Shown here piece by piece: positions 1 to 5,100 of a DNA stretch of 5,477 nucleotides (position 1 is its first letter; the number at the start of each line of letters is the position of its first letter). The notes under the pieces were generated by a model, which saw only the letters and a list, made by a program, of their open reading frames with translations, was not told where the DNA came from and made no database searches. Position numbers and translations under genes: made by a program. Origin of the DNA: Paracoccaceae bacterium (GTDB lineage Bacteria; Pseudomonadota; Alphaproteobacteria; Rhodobacterales; Rhodobacteraceae); the NCBI GenBank assembly GCA_007131945.1, contig SLPP01000197.1, positions 1-5,477 of the forward strand. The letters run 5' to 3'.

Positions 1-129
1 GCCGTCCGCGAGCGTGTAGCCCGCGGGGCGGCGGGTGGCGTCGAGCTGCCAGGCGCTGCCGATGTCGACGGGTGGCGCGGTCGCACCGCCCTGCGCGAGG
101 ATCGCCCCGCGGATCGCCAGGAGGCTCAC
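1..129 (-). CDS. N-terminal part of a hypothetical, possibly phage-derived protein (runs off the window)
   Basis: A minus-strand reading frame starts with GTG at 129 and stays open to base 1, giving 43 residues beginning VSLLAIRGAILAQGG and containing DIGSAWQLDATRRPAGY. The start is supported by a GGGAG ribosome-binding motif at 137-141 (minus strand), seven bases before the GTG. Its first bases overlap the stop codon of the upstream minus-strand frame (GTGA overlap), the usual sign of translational coupling. Codon third positions are almost all G or C, as in the real genes nearby. I do not recognise the family. The neighbour looks like the end of a phage structural protein, so this may be the next gene of a prophage remnant; that is inference only. 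Confidence 0.5.
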   Translation of the reverse strand, partial: MSLLAIRGAILAQGGATAPPVDIGSAWQLDATRRPAGYTLADG

Positions 130-299
130 GCGATGGCTCCCGCCAGCGCACCCTGGATCACCCAGGCATCGGCCCCGCGCTTCACGAGCGCTGCGCCTGA
201 CCATTGGCCATCAAGCGCGACGGAGCCGCCCGTGACGCCGTTCAGCGCCACGCCTGGTGCCGCCGCGACCGTCGCCACCCCGGCCTGACGATTGCGCAT
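126..299 (-). pseudogene. C-terminal fragment of a phage-type structural protein
   Basis: The minus-strand frame ending at the TGA at 126-128 encodes a 57-residue segment if read from the ATG at 299. It contains VATVAAAPGVALNGVTGG, then SVALDGQWSGAALVKRGADAW, and ends ALAGAIA. This style (a short beta-rich pattern with 'LNG', a glycine/serine turn, and 'LVKRGADAWVIQGAL') is typical of the C-terminal segment of phage tail-fibre or decoration-like proteins in alphaproteobacterial prophages; that match is from memory, not a search. Upstream of about 299 the same frame stays open to 722, but it runs antisense to a recognisable ornithine cyclodeaminase fragment, so the true N-terminal part is probably lost. 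It is coupled to the next minus-strand gene by a 4-base overlap. It could instead be a genuine tiny gene starting at 299, but I see no clear ribosome-binding site. Confidence 0.5.
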
Positions 300-596
300 G
301 GCACCGATGCGCAGGCGGCGGTCCGCGGCGCCGACATCGTCTGCACCGTGACGAGCAGCCCGACACCGGTGCTGCTGGGCGACTGGCTGGAACCGGGCCA
401 GCACCTGATCGCCGCCGGATTCATCGGCCGGGACCACCTGCGCGCCGAGATCGGCGAGGTGCTGGGCGGAACGGCGCCGGGTCGCGGCGGCGCCGGCGAG
501 ATCACGCTCTACCGCTCGCTCGGCATCGCCGCGCAGGACCTGGCCGCGGCGCATCACGTCTGCGCGGCGGGCAGGGGCCAGAAGGTCCGCTTCTGA
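288..596 (+). pseudogene. Ornithine cyclodeaminase / mu-crystallin family remnant, truncated and internally deleted
   Basis: The plus-strand frame ending at the TGA at 594-596 reads TIAHGTDAQAAVRGADIVCT, then VTSSPTPVLLGDWLEPGQH, and later EIGEVLGG, APGR, EITLYRSLGIAAQDLAAA. This is the C-terminal half of the ornithine cyclodeaminase family (NAD-dependent Rossmann domain; ornithine to proline plus ammonia, or related imine reductions). Family members are usually about 310-350 residues; here only about 100 remain. There are two defects. Nothing before about base 288 looks like the family, so the N-terminal substrate-binding half and the NAD-binding glycine motif are missing. In addition, 'LIAAG' (to 419) runs directly into 'IGRDHLRAE' (from 423), skipping the roughly 40 residues normally found there (the RPDxRELD and VFVDSREAALxEAGDL segments). 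An ATG at 204 keeps the frame open upstream, but its residues are antisense to the phage-like fragment. It is almost certainly non-functional. Confidence 0.8.
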
Positions 597-632
597 CCCT
601 CGGCAACCGGCCGCCGACCACCCCGCAGGGAG

Positions 633-649
633 CGGCCCGGCGCGGGCCG
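633..649. terminator. GC-rich hairpin downstream of the cyclodeaminase remnant
   Basis: CGGCCCG (633-639) and CGGGCCG (643-649) form a perfect 7-bp stem with a 3-base loop, 37 bases after the stop of the cyclodeaminase remnant. It could be the old terminator of that gene. No T-run follows (GAAGTTGCGTT), so it is not a classical intrinsic terminator, and such hairpins arise easily in DNA this GC-rich. Confidence 0.3.
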
Positions 650-760
650 GAAGTTGCGTTCGGGCTGCCCAAGGGCGCGCGCATGTGCTAAACATGTTCA
701 GGGTGTATTTCAGAGTCCACATTCATCCACAGCGTTAGAGCCTTCGCTCGGGTTGGGAAG
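650..760 (+). promoter_or_regulatory. Upstream region of the SARP gene, likely promoter, with 11-bp-spaced CATGT repeats
   Basis: This is clearly less GC-rich than its surroundings, as expected for a promoter. It contains CATGT twice, at 682-686 and 693-697, exactly 11 bp apart; the second lies in the perfect palindrome AACATGTT (691-698). Further down are GTGTATTTCAG and ATTCATCCAC. I cannot assign -35 and -10 boxes convincingly. The 11-bp repeat spacing would suit an OmpR/SARP-type regulator, so autoregulation is possible but unproven. Confidence 0.35.
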
Positions 761-1615
761 ATGACAGATTCAGGGTCGTTGCTGACGCTCATGGGGCCGA
801 TCGCCTTGCGGCGGGCGGGGATTCGCCGGCGGCTGCCCTTCGCCGGTGCCACGCGGCGGCTGTTCATGCTGCTCGCCGGACATGCCAACAGCGCGCTGCG
901 CCGCGATCTGGCGCTCGACACGATCTGGCCAAACGAGGCGGCCGGGCGCGCCGGTTCGGCGCTCAATACCGCGGTCTGGCGGATCCGCGGCGTGCTGGCC
1001 GACCTGCCCGGCGTCGACCTCGAGGTGATCGACGACACGCTGCGCCTGGCGGTGGAACCGCCGGCCAGGATCGATGCACATGAACTCGAGGCCGCGGTCC
1101 AGTTCGCCTGTCCGCAGCACCACGGCAGCGGGCTCACCGAATCGGGGCGCGTCCGGCTGCAGGCCGCGGCGGCCGAGTGCCGCGGCGCCTTCCTCGAGGG
1201 CTGTTCGGATCACTGGGTGCTGCCGCTGCGCGAACGCTACGCGGCGCTGCACATCCAGGCGATGAGCATGCTGCTGCGCGACGCCGCGGCGCAGGGCGAC
1301 TACGAGACCGCGCTGCAGCACGGTCGGCGAATCATCGAGCTCGACCCGTTCCGCGAGGGCACGCAGCGCGAGGTCATGTGGCTCTATGCGCTGAGCGGCC
1401 AGCGGGCCCGCGCCATCCGCCAGTATCGCGAGTTGCGGGACATGCTGGCGCGCGAACTCGCCATCGCGCCGATGCCCGAGACGCAGGCGCTGCTGCGCCG
1501 CATCACAGAGGCGACGCAAAGCCTCTCGCCCGATCTCGCGCATGTCCGCGGTCCGGTCTGGCCGGTCGACGACAGCGAGGTGCATGCCGGCGAGTTCGGC
1601 TCCGGCCGCGGCTGA
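761..1615 (+). CDS. SARP-family transcriptional regulator (winged helix plus BTAD domain)
   Basis: This is a 284-residue cytoplasmic DNA-binding regulator of the small-SARP class. Residues 7-97 look like the OmpR/SARP winged-helix domain: an N-terminal beta strand LLTLMGPIAL, the helix TRRLFMLLAGHA, 'LALDTIWP' before the recognition region, and GSALNTAVWRIRGVLA as probable recognition helix (66-80). Residues about 105-250 are a bacterial transcriptional activator domain, with RGAFLEGCSDHWVLPLRERY, GDYETALQHGRRIIELDPF and GQRARAIRQYRELRDMLARE in the usual order. No NB-ARC ATPase or TPR extension follows; the C-terminal 30 residues look unstructured. The ATG at 761 fits the first beta strand at residue 7. 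Its purine-rich GGGAAG abuts the start codon, so the ribosome-binding site is weak. It lies upstream of, and in the same direction as, the contractile injection genes, and probably controls them. SARPs best known from Streptomyces activate secondary-metabolite clusters; no such cluster is visible here. Confidence 0.9.
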   Translation: MTDSGSLLTLMGPIALRRAGIRRRLPFAGATRRLFMLLAGHANSALRRDLALDTIWPNEAAGRAGSALNTAVWRIRGVLADLPGVDLEVIDDTLRLAVEPPARIDAHELEAAVQFACPQHHGSGLTESGRVRLQAAAAECRGAFLEGCSDHWVLPLRERYAALHIQAMSMLLRDAAAQGDYETALQHGRRIIELDPFREGTQREVMWLYALSGQRARAIRQYRELRDMLARELAIAPMPETQALLRRITEATQSLSPDLAHVRGPVWPVDDSEVHAGEFGSGRG

Positions 1616-1626
1616 TCTTCCGACCC

Positions 1627-1678
1627 GTCACGCAGTCTGCCCGGCGCCCGAACGCCCGGCCGGCGCGGCCTGCGTGAC
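1627..1678. repeat. 9-bp inverted repeat flanking the gap after the SARP gene
   Basis: GTCACGCAG at 1627-1635 is the exact reverse complement of CTGCGTGAC at 1670-1678; 34 GC-rich bases lie between. The right arm is the first heptamer of the direct-repeat array, so the left arm is an inverted copy of the same heptamer (GTCACGC, 1627-1633). It could be an outlying operator in opposite orientation, or a hairpin at the end of the SARP transcript; no T-run follows, so termination by it alone is doubtful. Confidence 0.5.
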
Positions 1679-1711
1679 CGGGGCGTGACCGGGGCGTGAC
1701 GCATGCGTGAT
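1672..1711 (+). promoter_or_regulatory. Four-copy direct heptamer array, candidate SARP operator
   Basis: GCGTGAC occurs at 1672-1678, 1683-1689 and 1694-1700, and GCGTGAT at 1705-1711. Starts are exactly 11 bp apart and the spacers are 4 bp (CGGG, CGGG, GCAT). Two weaker in-phase units follow at 1716 (CGGCGAC) and 1727 (ACACGAC), as if the array fades out. Direct heptamers repeated every helical turn are the known architecture of SARP binding sites, established for streptomycete activators such as ActII-ORF4 and DnrI. The array lies 56 bp after the stop of the SARP gene and about 190 bp before the first gene of the injection operon. Binding by this SARP protein is inference. Confidence 0.6.
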
Positions 1712-1781
1712 CCGGCGGCGACCGGGACACGACCCGAACCGGAGCACCCGGAAAGCGCGGCGGCGGCTGACGACATCGTCG

Positions 1782-1821
1782 GGGTGACCGCACCGGCGAT
1801 ACCGGGGAACCGCTGCGTGCC
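1782..1821 (+). promoter_or_regulatory. Two outlying heptamer-like sites in the same 11-bp phase
   Basis: GGGTGAC at 1782-1788 and GCGTGCC at 1815-1821 each match the array heptamer GCGTGAC at six of seven positions. They start 110 bp after the first and 110 bp after the fourth array copy respectively, that is ten 11-bp periods each, and are 33 bp apart. They could be weak auxiliary binding sites nearer the operon start. Single 6/7 matches are expected by chance in such DNA; only the shared phase makes them notable. Confidence 0.25.
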
Positions 1822-1841
1822 CGGCCGCTGCTCCGCGGCCG
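1822..1841. other. GC-rich hairpin in the probable leader of the injection operon
   Basis: CGGCCGC (1822-1828) and GCGGCCG (1835-1841) form a perfect 7-bp stem with a 6-base loop (TGCTCC), about 60 bases before the first operon start codon. It is not followed by a T-run. It might be a leader structure, part of an operator, or chance in GC-rich DNA. Confidence 0.3.
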
Positions 1842-1887
1842 AGCGAATCGGGCCGGCGAGGCGGTAGTCTGGTGGCTGGTGCATTGC

Positions 1888-1894
1888 AGAAAGG
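1888..1894 (+). promoter_or_regulatory. Ribosome-binding site deciding the start of the 77-residue gene
   Basis: AGAAAGG lies eight bases before the ATG at 1903. This supports that ATG over the in-frame GTG at 1879, which would add eight residues and has no such motif at proper distance. Confidence 0.65.
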
Positions 1895-1902
1895 TCGTTG
1901 CC

Positions 1903-2136
1903 ATGCCCGCTCCGGTGGCGCCATTTCCGGCATCCGACGACCCCGAGGTCCGGGCCTTCGTCCTGCGTGTCCGGCGCCATGAAGCCAGCGCCCCGCAGGG
2001 CATCCTCGTCCAACTCGAGGACGTCGCCTCGGCGAAGCGCTGGAACTTCACCTCACTCGATGCCGCCGTCGCGCAGATCCGCGGCCTGCTGAAGATCATG
2101 GGCGACCCAAGGCAGTCGCCCGGAAAACCGCACTAG
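1903..2136 (+). CDS. Small conserved-looking protein at the head of the injection operon
   Basis: This encodes 77 residues. After a proline-rich start (PAPVAPFPASDD), a compact core begins: a strand EVRAFVLRVRRHE (about 15-27), a strand GILVQLEDVASAKRWNF (about 33-49), and a helix SLDAAVAQIRGLLKIM (about 51-66). The pattern of a positively charged strand, a second strand carrying 'V(S/A)SxxRxxF', then a helix 'LDxxxxxIRxxL' resembles short uncharacterised proteins I associate with genes beside contractile sheath genes in eCIS loci; this is from memory and unverified. No signal peptide, membrane segment or enzyme motif is seen. It ends 12 bases before the sheath start, so the two are almost certainly co-transcribed. 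A role as regulator, chaperone or minor particle component cannot be told from sequence. Confidence 0.75.
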   Translation: MPAPVAPFPASDDPEVRAFVLRVRRHEASAPQGILVQLEDVASAKRWNFTSLDAAVAQIRGLLKIMGDPRQSPGKPH

Positions 2137-2148
2137 AGAGGGCGAACC

Positions 2149-4581
2149 ATGGTCACTCCCACCTATCCCGGCGTCTATGTCCGCGAGGAATCGTCCGGTG
2201 CGCGCGCGGTCGCAGGCGTCGCCACCTCGATCACCGCCTTTGTCGGCATGACCCAGCGCGGGCCGCTGCTGAGCCCCGTGCGCGTCTTCGGCCTGGCCGA
2301 TTTCGAGCGCAGCTTCGGCCCCGGCCAGAACGCCGGCGCGATGGCCGCGCAGGTGCGGCTGTTCTTCGACAACGGCGGCGGCGTGGCCTGGATCACGCGC
2401 ATCGCCCGGGACGCCGAGCAGGCCGACATCACGGTGATGAACGAGGCCCAGACGCCGGTCCTGACCCTGACCGCGCTGGATCATGGCGTCGACGGAAACA
2501 ACCTGCGCGCCGAGGTGAGCTACGATGCCACCTCGCCCGAGGAGCGCTTCGCGCTGCGCCTCTACCGGCGTCTGGTCAGCGCCACCGGCAGCGTGACCGA
2601 GGCCGATGCCGAATCCTTCGGGAATCTGTCGATGAATCCCGACGACGGAAATTTCGTCGAACGCACCCTCAACGGTACGAGCCGGCTGGTCAGCGCCGAA
2701 GCGCTGCTGCCCGACCCGATCCTGGCCGAGAGCGTGCTCTACTCCGGTCTGATCCTGCCCACCGACGCCGGCCAGGCCGCCGACACCATACGCGCGCGGA
2801 TCGGCGGGCCGGGCACGGCGACCTTCCGCCTGCGCCACAACGGCGCGCCGGCGATCACCGTCAATGTCGACATTGCCGGCGGCGACGGAATCGGGGCGAT
2901 CGTGGGCAACATCGCCACCGCCATGCAGACCGCGCTCGCGGCCAACGGCGTCACCCAGACGGTCACCGGCGCGCAGATCAACGCCGGCTCGCGCCGCCAG
3001 GTCACCCTGACCATGCCCGGCGCCTCGTTCGAGATCCTGCCGGGAACCGGGACCGACCTCGCCACGGCGCTGATGCTGACCACCGGCCAGGGCGCGGCCT
3101 ATGTCGACCGCTGGGCGCTGAACCGGCCGGCGCCGACCGGCGTCGTCTCGATCCTGCACAACCCGGTGGGCGCCCAGAACCTGACTCGGCTTCTGAACTT
3201 CGCCGGCACCGCCAAGGCCGATGTCGCCACCTGGGAGATCGCCGATGCCAGCACCGCCGGCTCGCCGGGTGCGCAGCCCATCGTCTATCCGGCGCCCGCC
3301 GGCACGATGATCGAGGGCAACGCCTTCGTGCCGAACGCCGGCGCCGGCGACCTGTCGCAGGGCGCGATGCTGAACGTGCGCGAGAACCTCGCCGCCATCG
3401 CCGCCGCGATCAACGGCGATGCCAACCGCCGCTGGCGGGCGCGGGTGCACGGATTCCGCATCGCGCTGACGCCGGCCTTCAGCGACCTGTCGGACGCCGA
3501 CCTGACTGCGGCGCTTACCACCGGCGCGACTATCGACCTCGGCGCCGGGGTACGCATCTTCAACCTCGCCTCGCGGCCGGCCAACGTCCGCGCCTACACG
3601 CTGGGCTCGAACGGCGGCGGCGTCGGCGGCGGCGTCTTCCAGAACCGCACCGGCGCCACCGACGGCGACGACGGGCTCCTGCCGGGCGAGGACGAGTACC
3701 GCGCCGCCTTCGAGGTGATGGAGCGGCGCATCGACCTGTTCAACCTCATGGTCCTACCGCGGGCGCGGGCCGGGGACGGCACCCAGACCGATGCCGCGCG
3801 CAAGCCCGCCTTCGACGCCGCCAGCGCCTTCTGCGCCACGCAGCGCGCCTTCCTGCTGGTCGATCCGCCCGCCACCGACCCGACGCAGCGCTGGACCGAT
3901 GCGAGCAGCGCCGAGACCGGGGTGGACGCGCTGCGCATCGGCATCGACACGCGCAACTCGGCGGTGTTCTGGCCGCGGCTGAAGATGGCCAACGGCAGCC
4001 ACCAGGACCCGGGCGGCGCCATCGCCGGGCTGATGGCGCGGATCGACGGCACCCGCGGCGTCTGGAAGGCCGCCGCCGGGGTCGAGGCGACGCTGCGCGG
4101 CGTCGCCGGCGTCGAGTATCCGATGAGCGATCCCGACAACGGCGTGATCAATCCCAAGGCGGTGAACGCGCTGCGCGCCTTTCCCGACGGCATCCTCTGC
4201 TGGGGCGCGCGCACGCTGGTCGGCTTCAACGACAGCGGCAATATCGACGACAAGTACATCCCCGTGCGCCGCACCATGCTGTTTATCGAGGAAAGCCTCT
4301 ACCGCGGGCTGCGATTCGCCGTGTTCGAGCCCAACGACGAGCCGCTCTGGGCGCAGATCCGGCTGGCGGCGGGATCGTTCATGAACACGCTGTTCCGTCA
4401 GGGGGCCTTCGCCGGGCAGAAGGCGTCGGACGCCTACTTCGTGCTCTGTGACCGCACCACCACGACCCCGACCGACATCAACCTCGGGATCGTCAACGTG
4501 ATCGTCGGCTTCGCGCCGCTGAAACCCGCGGAGTTCGTGATCCTGACCGTGAAGCAGATCGCCGGACAGGCGCAGACCTGA
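2149..4581 (+). CDS. Contractile tail sheath protein, unusually long (810 residues)
   Basis: This is the outer contractile cylinder of a phage-tail-like injection system. The N-terminus is diagnostic: PTYPGVYVREESSGARAVAG (4-23), TSITAFVGMTQRGPL (26-40), a strand/loop to FERSFG, and LFFDNGGGVAWITRIA (71-86). The conserved C-terminal sheath domain covers about 515-805: YRAAFEVMERRIDLFNLMVLP (517-537), QRAFLLVDPP (565-574), NSAVFWPRLK (603-612), GVWKAAAGVEATLRGV (637-652), ILCWGARTL (682-690), YIPVRRTMLFIEESLYRGLR (703-722), FEPNDEPLWAQIR (726-738) and FVLCDRTTTTPTDINLG (764-780). Residues about 200-490 are an inserted beta-rich region with a glycine-rich linker (GGGVGGGV, 489-496). Phage T4 gp18 is 659 residues and many eCIS sheaths are shorter still. 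AGAGAGG (2135-2141) precedes the ATG by seven bases. There are 14 bases to the tube gene. The self-assembling product is probably cytoplasmic until particle release. Confidence 0.95.
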   Translation: MVTPTYPGVYVREESSGARAVAGVATSITAFVGMTQRGPLLSPVRVFGLADFERSFGPGQNAGAMAAQVRLFFDNGGGVAWITRIARDAEQADITVMNEAQTPVLTLTALDHGVDGNNLRAEVSYDATSPEERFALRLYRRLVSATGSVTEADAESFGNLSMNPDDGNFVERTLNGTSRLVSAEALLPDPILAESVLYSGLILPTDAGQAADTIRARIGGPGTATFRLRHNGAPAITVNVDIAGGDGIGAIVGNIATAMQTALAANGVTQTVTGAQINAGSRRQVTLTMPGASFEILPGTGTDLATALMLTTGQGAAYVDRWALNRPAPTGVVSILHNPVGAQNLTRLLNFAGTAKADVATWEIADASTAGSPGAQPIVYPAPAGTMIEGNAFVPNAGAGDLSQGAMLNVRENLAAIAAAINGDANRRWRARVHGFRIALTPAFSDLSDADLTAALTTGATIDLGAGVRIFNLASRPANVRAYTLGSNGGGVGGGVFQNRTGATDGDDGLLPGEDEYRAAFEVMERRIDLFNLMVLPRARAGDGTQTDAARKPAFDAASAFCATQRAFLLVDPPATDPTQRWTDASSAETGVDALRIGIDTRNSAVFWPRLKMANGSHQDPGGAIAGLMARIDGTRGVWKAAAGVEATLRGVAGVEYPMSDPDNGVINPKAVNALRAFPDGILCWGARTLVGFNDSGNIDDKYIPVRRTMLFIEESLYRGLRFAVFEPNDEPLWAQIRLAAGSFMNTLFRQGAFAGQKASDAYFVLCDRTTTTPTDINLGIVNVIVGFAPLKPAEFVILTVKQIAGQAQT
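3613..3636 (+). repeat. 12-bp tandem duplication coding for the glycine linker of the sheath
   Basis: GGCGGCGGCGTC occurs twice in tandem, in frame, encoding GGGVGGGV (sheath residues 489-496). It sits where the inserted region returns to the conserved C-terminal sheath domain, so it probably acts as a flexible hinge. Perfect nucleotide identity suggests a recent slip-strand duplication. Confidence 0.7.
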
Positions 4582-4595
4582 CGCAGGAGGCCCGG

Positions 4596-5093
4596 ATGGA
4601 ATTTTCAGTCAACACCCACCGCATCGACCCCTACAAGAACTTCAAGTTTCGCGTCTCGTGGGACGGCAAGATCGTCGCCGGGGTCAGCAAGGTCAGCGGG
4701 CTCAAGGCCACGCGTGAGGTCGTCAGCCACCGCCACGGGGGTGACCTCTCGACCAAGCGCCACTCGCCCGGCGTCACCACCTTCGAGGCGATCACGCTCG
4801 AACGCGGCATCACCCACGACCACACTTTCGAGGACTGGGCCAACAAGGTCTATTCGGTCGAGGGCGACGCCGGCGTCTCGCTGCGCGACTTCCGCAAGGA
4901 CATCGTCATCGACCTCTACAACCTGCAGGGGGTCAAGGTGCTAAGCTGGCAGGTCTTCCGCTGCTGGGTGAGCGAGATGACCGCGCTGCCCGAACTCGAC
5001 GCCAACGGCAACGCCGTCGCCTTCGAGACGATCGTGCTGCAGAACGAGGGCTTCCAGCGCGATCTGGCGGTGGCCGAGGTGGCCGAGACCTGA
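4596..5093 (+). CDS. Inner tail tube protein, T4 gp19-like
   Basis: This 165-residue protein forms the rigid inner tube that the sheath drives outward on contraction. Residues 11-160 carry the tube signature: DPYKNFKFRVSWDGKIVAGVSKVSGLKA (11-38), GGDLSTKRHSPG (48-59), FEAITLERGITHD (63-75), FEDWANKVY (78-86), SLRDFRKDIVIDLYN (95-109), WQVFRCWVSEMTALPELDANG (118-138) and ETIVLQNEGFQRD (144-156). Length and motif order are typical of the phage tail tube (gp19-like) family as found in eCIS and Afp/PVC-type particles. A strong AGGAGG at 4585-4590 lies five bases before the ATG. It follows the sheath by 14 bases and precedes the next gene by 7, so all belong to one transcript. The sheath-then-tube order is usual for such loci. 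No anomalies are seen. Confidence 0.95.
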   Translation: MEFSVNTHRIDPYKNFKFRVSWDGKIVAGVSKVSGLKATREVVSHRHGGDLSTKRHSPGVTTFEAITLERGITHDHTFEDWANKVYSVEGDAGVSLRDFRKDIVIDLYNLQGVKVLSWQVFRCWVSEMTALPELDANGNAVAFETIVLQNEGFQRDLAVAEVAET

Positions 5094-5100
5094 GCCGGCG

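Noticed and set aside
204..287. ATG at 204 as a genuine start of the cyclodeaminase frame
   Set aside because: Residues from 204 to about 287 (IKRDGAARDAVQRHAW and so on) do not resemble the family and are antisense to the phage-like fragment.
257..691. Plus-strand open frame of 144 codons overlapping the cyclodeaminase remnant
   Set aside because: Its Arg/Pro/Gly-rich content is a frame-shifted shadow of the recognisable family sequence.
300..722. Upstream extension of the minus-strand phage-type frame
   Set aside because: It is antisense to clear cyclodeaminase sequence, and the phage-like pattern stops at about 290-300.
770..1585. Antisense open frame of 271 codons opposite the SARP gene
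   Set aside because: It is a shadow of the SARP coding frame; there is no recognisable domain and the low-complexity Arg/Gln/Gly-rich content is expected from GC-rich codon bias.
1879..1902. GTG at 1879 as the start of the small operon gene
   Set aside because: It has no ribosome-binding motif at proper distance, whereas the ATG at 1903 has AGAAAGG eight bases upstream.
1616..1902. CRISPR array or transfer RNA gene in the gap after the SARP gene
   Set aside because: The repeats are 7-mers at 11-bp period, far too short for CRISPR, and no cloverleaf-type structure is visible.
2053..3450. Long antisense open frame (465 codons) opposite the sheath gene
   Set aside because: Its composition is typical of the shadow frame of a GC-rich gene (rich in Arg, Gly, Ala, His, Asp), it shows no family pattern, and the plus strand encodes an unmistakable sheath protein.
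3594..4277. Antisense open frame of 227 codons opposite the C-terminal sheath domain
   Set aside because: The complementary strand is strongly conserved sheath sequence; the antisense product has only Ser/Arg/Pro-rich shadow content.
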